From positions 1-17,836 of the forward strand of contig CANKNP010000066.1 in the NCBI GenBank assembly GCA_947483545.1: a DNA stretch of 17,836 nucleotides, given 5' to 3'. The position numbers and the translations under genes were made by a program. Source of the stretch: Deltaproteobacteria bacterium (GTDB lineage: Bacteria > Myxococcota > UBA796 > SXON01). Shown here piece by piece: positions 12,574 to 17,836 of the stretch. Within the stretch, counting starts at the first letter, position 1; each line of letters begins with the position of its first letter. Under the pieces are notes generated by a model. It had not been told where the DNA came from and did no database searches. It saw only the letters and a program-made list of their open reading frames with translations.

Positions 12574-14322
12574 ATGTTGTGGCTCGCTGCTCTCGCCTTC
12601 GCAGTCCCGGACCGAGTCGCCCAATCCTGGACCGTCGCCTCGCCGGTGTACGGCGCCGTCGCAGACAGCGGCGACACCGTCGCGATCCTCGGCACGTCGT
12701 TCACGCTGCTGGACCTCGGCACGTGGGAGAGCACCGCGCTGACCTCGATCTGCGCCGATGGCGGCAGCCCCGGCGGGCTGGCGGCGGGCACCTGGACCAC
12801 CACGGACGACGACAGCGTGACGACGACGACCGACAGCTACTGGATCGGCTGCGGTGACGGCAGCGTCGAGCGCATCGACATCATCGATGGCTCCCCCACG
12901 CTCTCCGACGAGGTTTTGAGCGCCGGTTCGACCGCCGTCACGGCGCTCGAGTGGGATGGCACCTCGCTCTTCGTGCTGATGCAGGGGGACAGCGGCCTCG
13001 CGGACTTGACCGCCCTGTCCCCAACCGACGCCAGCGTCGTCACCAGCTACCCGACCACGCTCTCGCACGACGACGTCAACGACACGCTCTTGCTGAACGG
13101 CTCCCTCTACGTGCTGCACGGGGGCGACGACATCTCCCGCGTCACGACCTCCGGCGCCGCTGTGATCTTGACCAGCGAGGCGACCGGCGCCGACTACCAG
13201 ACCGCCACGGCGAGCGACGCCGGGCTCATCTTCCTGACCGACACCACCGGCGGCGACCTCTGGTCCTTCGACACCGGCGACAACGGCTACACGCTCTACC
13301 TGGCCGATGTCGGCGAGGACACCACCGCGCTTTGCCTCGACGAGACCGCCGGCTGGGCGGCGATCGCAGCAGACGCCGACCTCGTCTTTGTGGCGTTCAC
13401 GAGCGGCACGTTCGGCGACGAGGAGGGGCGCGTCAGCGATCTTGGCGCGCTCCAGTGGGCCGCCGCCGTCGAGGACGGCGTGCTGGGCTTCGCGACCGAC
13501 GAGAGCCTGCTCTCCTGGGTCACCGAGGGCGCGTGGGTCGAGATCACCTCTGCGCCGTCGTCCGCGGCGACCGGAGATGTCGAGATCTCGTTCTCGTCGG
13601 ACCTCGACGGCGACTGGACGCTCTGGCTCGGCGATGACCTCGACACCGCTACCGAGCTGGACAACGGCTCGGCCACGGCCGACGAGACCGTGACGGTCAC
13701 CACCACCATCGACGATGCCTGGATCGAAGGCGTCAACCGCCTCTGGGTCACCCTCGATGACGGCGTGGGCATCGGCCACGACGCGACCGACATCACCGTG
13801 GATGCGCCCCCGCCCCAGATGGCGATCTCCGTCGGCTTCGGAGAGAGCACGTTCCTGGTCGAGATCGCCGGCGACGACACCGAGGACCTCGACCACTTCG
13901 TCATCTACCTGTCCGACGCGGCCTTCACCGCCGCCGAGTACGAGACCGGCGGCCCGACCTTCGAATCGGACGACGTGAACACCCCGCTGGAGATCGACGC
14001 CACCCCTGGGGAAGACGCCTCGTACACGTTCTACCCGCTGGAGAACGGCACAACCTACTGGGCTGCGGTTCGCGCGGTGGACACCGGTGGCCTGGAAGGT
14101 CCGATGTCGTCGGTGTTGTCGGCCACGCCGTCGTACACCTACAGCGCGTCGGAGCGGCGCGGGGATCCCGGGGGCTTCGGGTGTTCGACGGCACCGGGGT
14201 CCTCGGGGATCGCCGGGATCCTGGCGGTTTGCGCCCTTGTGGCCCGTCGGCGCCATGATGTGGCCCGCGTGGACGGCGCTCCCACGGCTCCGAGCCGCCC
14301 ACACCTCCCCTCTCCTAGATAG
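12574..14322 (+). CDS. Secreted protein with MYXO-CTERM-like C-terminus
   Basis: 582 aa, very rich in Asp, Thr, Ser and Gly and poor in Lys, as expected for an exported protein. The N-terminus MLWLAALAFAVP is a short hydrophobic, probably cleavable, signal without the usual positive charge. Residues about 20-340 form a series of beta-strand-like units suggesting a beta-propeller. A segment at about 340-410 (DGDWTLWLGDD) and one at about 410-515 (DLDHFVIYLSDA, TTYWAAVRAVD) look like immunoglobulin-like or fibronectin III modules. The C-terminus has GGFGC (Cys537), a hydrophobic helix and RRR (558-560), resembling the MYXO-CTERM sorting signal, but with a 22-residue tail beyond it. An in-frame TAA directly precedes the ATG, so no longer start exists; no ribosome binding site is visible. 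The ligand or role is unknown. Confidence 0.8.
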   Translation: MLWLAALAFAVPDRVAQSWTVASPVYGAVADSGDTVAILGTSFTLLDLGTWESTALTSICADGGSPGGLAAGTWTTTDDDSVTTTTDSYWIGCGDGSVERIDIIDGSPTLSDEVLSAGSTAVTALEWDGTSLFVLMQGDSGLADLTALSPTDASVVTSYPTTLSHDDVNDTLLLNGSLYVLHGGDDISRVTTSGAAVILTSEATGADYQTATASDAGLIFLTDTTGGDLWSFDTGDNGYTLYLADVGEDTTALCLDETAGWAAIAADADLVFVAFTSGTFGDEEGRVSDLGALQWAAAVEDGVLGFATDESLLSWVTEGAWVEITSAPSSAATGDVEISFSSDLDGDWTLWLGDDLDTATELDNGSATADETVTVTTTIDDAWIEGVNRLWVTLDDGVGIGHDATDITVDAPPPQMAISVGFGESTFLVEIAGDDTEDLDHFVIYLSDAAFTAAEYETGGPTFESDDVNTPLEIDATPGEDASYTFYPLENGTTYWAAVRAVDTGGLEGPMSSVLSATPSYTYSASERRGDPGGFGCSTAPGSSGIAGILAVCALVARRRHDVARVDGAPTAPSRPHLPSPR

Positions 14323-14332
14323 AGGCCCGAAA

Positions 14333-14983
14333 ATGCGCATCCTTTCCCTCCTGGCCCTCCCAGCAATCCTGCTCTCGCCCGGCATCGCCCAGGCGGCTGA
14401 GCCCTGGCCGTTTCACCACGCGGTGAGCGTTCGCTACGGCACCGTGAGCGTAGATGACACCTACCTTCGCGAGGTGTTCGGCAAGCAGAACGATCTGCTG
14501 AAGCTCGAATATTCGCTGGGCTTTCGCATCGCGGAATTTGGGCTCTCGGGCGGGTTTGCCCAGGACATGGGCTACCTGCAGACCGCCGATGGCGACGTTT
14601 CCGACGAGCACGACATGTTCACGCTCTTTCCGTTGGAGGCCGGCGCCACGGTGCGGCTCGACTTCTTCGACGAGCAGTGGCTCGTGCCTACGGGTCGGAT
14701 CGGCGGCAACTACTGGATCTGGCGAGAGAATTGGTACATCCCTGAGGGGAGCGTGGCGGAGAAGTCCCGGACCGGCGGCAAGCTGGGCTGGCACTGGGGT
14801 GCGGGCGGCATGCTCCGGCTCGACGCCTTTGATCGCAAGGCCGCCAGCGAGCTGCAGGCGACGACCGGCATCGACGACACGTTCATCATGGCTGAATACC
14901 GCCGTAGCTACATGCCCAAGGGGGAGGAGGAGCTGCATCTTTCGGGGTGGGAGATCACGGCGGGGCTTCGGTTTGATTTTTGA
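14333..14983 (+). CDS. Outer-membrane beta-barrel protein
   Basis: 216 aa. MRILSLLALPAILLSPGIAQAAEP is a standard signal peptide with an AQA-A cleavage site at about residue 21. The mature part alternates short amphipathic strands (HAVSVRYGTVSV, LKLEYSLGFRIAEFGLSGGF, GATVRLDFF, GGMLRLDAF) and ends in ITAGLRFDF, with the C-terminal Phe expected for Bam-dependent barrels. This predicts a small barrel of about eight strands. It may belong with the outer-membrane barrel families described in Myxococcus (for example the MXAN_2562 type), but I cannot confirm that. The ATG has GAGG 7 nt upstream and starts 10 nt after the stop of the MYXO-CTERM-like gene, so the two are probably co-transcribed. The frame is open further upstream, but the signal peptide decides this start. 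Confidence 0.8.
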   Translation: MRILSLLALPAILLSPGIAQAAEPWPFHHAVSVRYGTVSVDDTYLREVFGKQNDLLKLEYSLGFRIAEFGLSGGFAQDMGYLQTADGDVSDEHDMFTLFPLEAGATVRLDFFDEQWLVPTGRIGGNYWIWRENWYIPEGSVAEKSRTGGKLGWHWGAGGMLRLDAFDRKAASELQATTGIDDTFIMAEYRRSYMPKGEEELHLSGWEITAGLRFDF

Positions 14984-15009
14984 GGCGGGAGGGTCCGGCG
15001 GCTGAACAC

Positions 15010-15015
15010 GTTATC
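15010..15015 (+). promoter_or_regulatory. GTTATC element 8 nt before the uvrB start
   Basis: GTTATC followed by exactly 8 nt and ATG 15024, with T at -12 and A at -11. No Shine-Dalgarno is present. I see no clear LexA-type palindrome in the 40-nt gap between the barrel gene and uvrB. Confidence 0.4.
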
Positions 15016-15023
15016 AGTCCCCG

Positions 15024-17027
15024 ATGCCCTTCACCCTCGTCTCCCCGCATGAACCCGCCGGTGACCAGCCGGTCGCCATCGCACAGCTCCTCGACGGATT
15101 GAACGCCGGGCAACGCAGCCAGGTCCTGCTGGGCGCCACCGGCACCGGCAAGACCTTCACGATCGCGAACGTGATCCAGAAGTTCAACCGGCCCGCGTTG
15201 GTGCTCGCGCCGAACAAGACGCTCGCAGCCCAGCTCTATGGCGAGATGAAGGGGCTGTTCCCCCAGAACTCCGTTCAATACTTCGTGAGCTACTTCGACT
15301 ATTACCAGCCGGAGGCGTACGTCCCCAGCTCCGACACCTACATCGAAAAAGATTCGATGATCAACGACCACATCGACAAGCTGCGGCACGCTGCGACCCG
15401 CGCGTTGTTGGAGCGGAACGACGTGATCATCATCGCGTCGGTGTCCTGCATCTACGGCTTGGGATCGCCGGAAGCCTATGACAACATGATCCTGCAGCTC
15501 GAACCGGGGCAGTTCATCTCTCGCCAGAAGATCCTCTCCCGGCTTGTTGAGCTTCAGTACACGCGCAACGACCAGGACTTTCACCGCGGCACCTTTCGAG
15601 CGCGCGGCGATGTCATCGAGGTGCTCCCGGCACACGAGACCGACCGGGCCTTGCGCATCGAGCTTTTTGGCGACGAGGTGGAGAAGCTCTCCGAGTTTGA
15701 CCCCCTGCGCGGGCGCACCCTCGGCCAGCTTGAAAAGCTGTGCATCTACCCTGCCTCGCACTACGTGACCCCCAAGGAGAAGCTTCAGGCCGCGATGGAC
15801 ACCATCCGGACGGAGCTCCAGCCCCGGTTGGAAGACCTCCGAAACCAAGGCTTGTTGCTCGAAGCCCAGCGCCTGGAGCAGCGGACGCTCTTCGATTTGG
15901 AGATGATCGAGGAGATGGGGTATTGCAACGGGATTGAAAACTATTCGCGTCACCTGACCGGCCGGCCCCCAGGCGAGCCGCCACCCACGCTGCTCGAATA
16001 TTTTCGAGGGGACTGGCTGTTGATCGTGGACGAGAGCCACGTGGCAGTTCCCCAGGTCGGTGGCATGTTCAAGGGAGATCGCGCCCGCAAGGAGACGCTG
16101 GTCAAGTACGGGTTTCGTCTGCCCAGCGCGCTCGACAACCGGCCGCTCACTTTCGAGGAGTTCCTGGGCCACATCAAGTACGCGATCTACGTGAGCGCGA
16201 CGCCATCCAAATGGGAGTTGGACCAGGCGTCGGGCATCGTCGCCGAGCAGGTCATCCGACCGACGGGGCTCTTGGACCCGCAGATCGAGGTGCGTCCAGC
16301 GAAGGACCAGGTGGACGACCTGCTCGGGGAGATGCGTGCGACGATCAAGGCGGGGTTTCGCGTGCTGGTCACGACCCTCACCAAGCGAATGGCCCAGGAG
16401 CTCACCGATTACTACACAGAGCTTGGGCTGCGGGTCAAATATCTGCACTCGGACATTGATACGATGGAGCGGATGGAGATCCTCCGGGAGCTGCGCTCGG
16501 GCGGGTTTGACATCCTGGTCGGCATCAACCTTCTGCGCGAGGGCCTCGATCTGCCGGAGGTCGCGCTCGTCGCGGTGCTGGACGCGGACAAGGAGGGATA
16601 TTTGCGCTCCGCAACCTCGCTGATCCAAACCATCGGGCGGGCGGCGAGGAATGTGGAGGGGCGGGTGATCCTGTACGGGGATCGGACCACGGCAAGCATG
16701 GCCATGGCGATCGATGAGACCTCTCGGCGCCGCGCGAAACAAGAGGCGTACAACATCGCGAATGGCATTACGCCCCAGACCATCCGGCGGAACATCGACA
16801 GCCCCCTCGCGGCGCTCCTGGCCGGCGACTATGTCACGCCGCCGAAGGACGGGCCCAAGTCGGACTCTGGCCAGATCCGGCTGGAGGAGATCCCCGCGAT
16901 GCTCAAGCGGCTGCGCGCCGACATGAAGAGCGCCGCCGCCCGGCTGGAATTCGAGAAGGCGGCGGGGGTCCGGGACGAGATCAAGAAGCTCGAGGAGCTT
17001 CAGATGCGGCTGGGGGAGATGGGGTAG
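15024..17027 (+). CDS. uvrB: UvrB, excinuclease ABC subunit B
   Basis: A full-length 667-aa UvrB, the damage-verification helicase-like subunit of nucleotide excision repair. UvrA loads it on DNA, and it then recruits UvrC for the two incisions. Visible features are Walker A GATGTGKT (37-44), the damage-probing beta-hairpin region [20 protein letters not shown] starting near residue 87, Walker B-like DESH (336-339), helicase motif V/VI segments [14 protein letters not shown] and QTIGRAARN, and a C-terminal UVR motif around [17 protein letters not shown] that contacts UvrC. The start is fixed by the conserved N-terminal [14 protein letters not shown]. It stands alone, without uvrA or uvrC nearby, and follows the barrel gene by 40 nt. 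Confidence 0.98.
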   Translation: MPFTLVSPHEPAGDQPVAIAQLLDGLNAGQRSQVLLGATGTGKTFTIANVIQKFNRPALVLAPNKTLAAQLYGEMKGLFPQNSVQYFVSYFDYYQPEAYVPSSDTYIEKDSMINDHIDKLRHAATRALLERNDVIIIASVSCIYGLGSPEAYDNMILQLEPGQFISRQKILSRLVELQYTRNDQDFHRGTFRARGDVIEVLPAHETDRALRIELFGDEVEKLSEFDPLRGRTLGQLEKLCIYPASHYVTPKEKLQAAMDTIRTELQPRLEDLRNQGLLLEAQRLEQRTLFDLEMIEEMGYCNGIENYSRHLTGRPPGEPPPTLLEYFRGDWLLIVDESHVAVPQVGGMFKGDRARKETLVKYGFRLPSALDNRPLTFEEFLGHIKYAIYVSATPSKWELDQASGIVAEQVIRPTGLLDPQIEVRPAKDQVDDLLGEMRATIKAGFRVLVTTLTKRMAQELTDYYTELGLRVKYLHSDIDTMERMEILRELRSGGFDILVGINLLREGLDLPEVALVAVLDADKEGYLRSATSLIQTIGRAARNVEGRVILYGDRTTASMAMAIDETSRRRAKQEAYNIANGITPQTIRRNIDSPLAALLAGDYVTPPKDGPKSDSGQIRLEEIPAMLKRLRADMKSAAARLEFEKAAGVRDEIKKLEELQMRLGEMG

Positions 17028-17103
17028 GGTGGACCTTGTTTCTTTCCCCCGGCGAGCGGGCGGGCACGGCGAATACGGGCTTCTGACGGATCTTTCTTCC
17101 TTC

Positions 17104-17136
17104 CCTCCCCCCACCGGGGGGAGGTGCCCGAAGGGC
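17104..17136. repeat. GC-rich intergenic hairpin repeat downstream of uvrB
   Basis: CCTCCCCCC-ACC-GGGGGGAGG (17104-17124) is a perfect 9-bp stem, directly followed by GCCC-GAA-GGGC (17126-17136) and then GGAGGGGGG. It resembles the widespread CCTCCCC...GGGGAGG intergenic repeats of proteobacteria. It lies 76 nt after the uvrB stop. The 259-bp gap 17028-17286 contains no gene that I can support; the rest is C-rich sequence. Confidence 0.6.
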
Positions 17137-17255
17137 GGAGGGGGGTTCGCCTGAAAACCCCGCCGCCCCCCCGCCCGCCCGATGTGCAGCGGCGGCACGA
17201 CGGCGGTCCTGGCGGCGTGGCCTGTCTGAGCGCGCCGCCCGACGCATCGGAGCGC

Positions 17256-17261
17256 GTTATC
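17256..17261 (+). promoter_or_regulatory. GTTATC element upstream of the MopE-like gene
   Basis: The same hexamer as before uvrB, but here 25 nt from the ATG. It could be the -10 of a promoter with a short leader. A weak GAGAA lies 7 nt before the start codon. Confidence 0.25.
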
Positions 17262-17286
17262 CTGCTTTCCCCTTCGAGAACGCCCG

Positions 17287-17836
17287 ATGCTCCTGCCCCT
17301 CCTTCTGCTCGGCTGCCCCTGGATCCCGTGCAACGAACAATTGTACGTGGACGTTGATGGGGACGGGTGGGGAAACCCCAGCGCGGCCGAGAGAGCGTGC
17401 CCGGGGTTGGGTTACGCCGACAACCCCGATGATTGCGACGATGCTGACGCGACCGTGGGCGAGGGAGATCCGTGGTATCTGGACGCGGACGGCGATTCGT
17501 ACGGCGATCCGGCGCTCGCGGATCTGGTGTGCCCGGACGATTTTTTGGGCGAGGGCGTGGTCAGCAACGCCGACGATTGCGATGACACGGACGCGAACAT
17601 CAGCGTGGACGCCGCCGAGATCTGCAACGAGGTCGATGACGATTGCGATGGGTTGGTAGACGACGCGGACGACAGTGTCGCCCCCGAGACCGCTTGGTAT
17701 CCGGATGAAGACGGCGATGGTTTTGGGGCTGGGGGTGGGGACCCCCTGCTCGCGTGTGCCCAGCCCGACGGGTACGTGACAGACGCTTCGGATTGCGACG
17801 ATGGCGATCCCACCGTGTCGGTCGGATCCTCTGACG
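17287..17836 (+). CDS. MopE-like lipoprotein with DDCDD repeats (3' end outside window)
   Basis: The frame is open from ATG 17287 to the window end, 183 codons. MLLPLLLLGC is a very short lipoprotein signal with lipobox LLGC (Cys10). The mature part is built of repeats in which a YxDxDGDxxGxP segment (for example WYLDADGDSYGDP) alternates with NADDCDD-x-DA and EICNEVDDDCDGLVDDAD segments. These are the putative metal-binding motifs named after MopE, and they are abundant in Myxococcota surface proteins. They suggest a calcium-binding, surface-exposed lipoprotein. Asp content is extreme. What follows beyond the window, commonly more repeats or an adhesion domain, cannot be seen. Confidence 0.85.
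   Translation, partial: MLLPLLLLGCPWIPCNEQLYVDVDGDGWGNPSAAERACPGLGYADNPDDCDDADATVGEGDPWYLDADGDSYGDPALADLVCPDDFLGEGVVSNADDCDDTDANISVDAAEICNEVDDDCDGLVDDADDSVAPETAWYPDEDGDGFGAGGGDPLLACAQPDGYVTDASDCDDGDPTVSVGSSD

Noticed and set aside
11965..17333. Very long open frames on the minus strand (11965-14385, 806 codons; 14955-17333, 792 codons)
   Set aside because: They are mirror frames of the MYXO-CTERM-like gene and of uvrB. High GC with biased third positions removes stops on the opposite strand. The translations show no domain and are rich in Arg, Gly and Ala.

Overview
The window looks like chromosomal DNA of a high-GC member of the Myxococcota (former Deltaproteobacteria). The evidence is the protein style: a MopE-like lipoprotein with DDCDD repeats, a Cys-paired RCC1-like lipoprotein behind a long Asp/Thr/Ser linker, and a secreted protein ending in a MYXO-CTERM-like anchor. 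There are no rRNA or tRNA genes, no CRISPR array, and only one mobile element.

Region 1 (1-5250, all minus strand): an RCC1-repeat lipoprotein, a benzoate-CoA-ligase-family acyl-CoA synthetase that overlaps a creatininase-family amidohydrolase, an ArnT/GT39-type membrane glycosyltransferase, and the 5' part of a second lipoprotein overlapping the glycosyltransferase stop. Spacing suggests one or two short operons.

Region 2 (5251-6369): an intact REP-associated tyrosine (Y1, HUH) transposase gene between two nearly identical 70-bp blocks. Each block holds two 33-nt hairpin REP sequences separated by CGCC. An extra perfect 11-bp hairpin lies upstream of the transposase.

Region 3 (6371-9686): an acyl-CoA dehydrogenase (minus) diverges from a two-domain AAA+ ATPase (plus) that resembles the ATPases of extracellular contractile injection systems. 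Only 31 bp separate them, and these contain a 15-bp palindrome.

Region 4 (9687-12300): a two-gene minus-strand operon of unknown function (membrane protein, then a 269-aa protein) diverges from an Asd/USG-1-like protein that lacks both catalytic residues of aspartate-semialdehyde dehydrogenase.

Region 5 (12301-17836, plus strand): a composite palindromic intergenic repeat, the MYXO-CTERM-like secreted protein, a small beta-barrel outer-membrane protein, uvrB, a second GC-rich hairpin repeat, and the start of a MopE-like lipoprotein cut by the window end.

A cross-cutting signal is start-proximal promoters. Six genes have TA exactly at -12/-11 from the first base of the start codon and no ribosome binding site. 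Four of these share GTTAYC followed by exactly 8 nt and ATG. This is what leaderless transcripts would look like. Genes inside operons and most envelope genes instead carry Shine-Dalgarno sequences.
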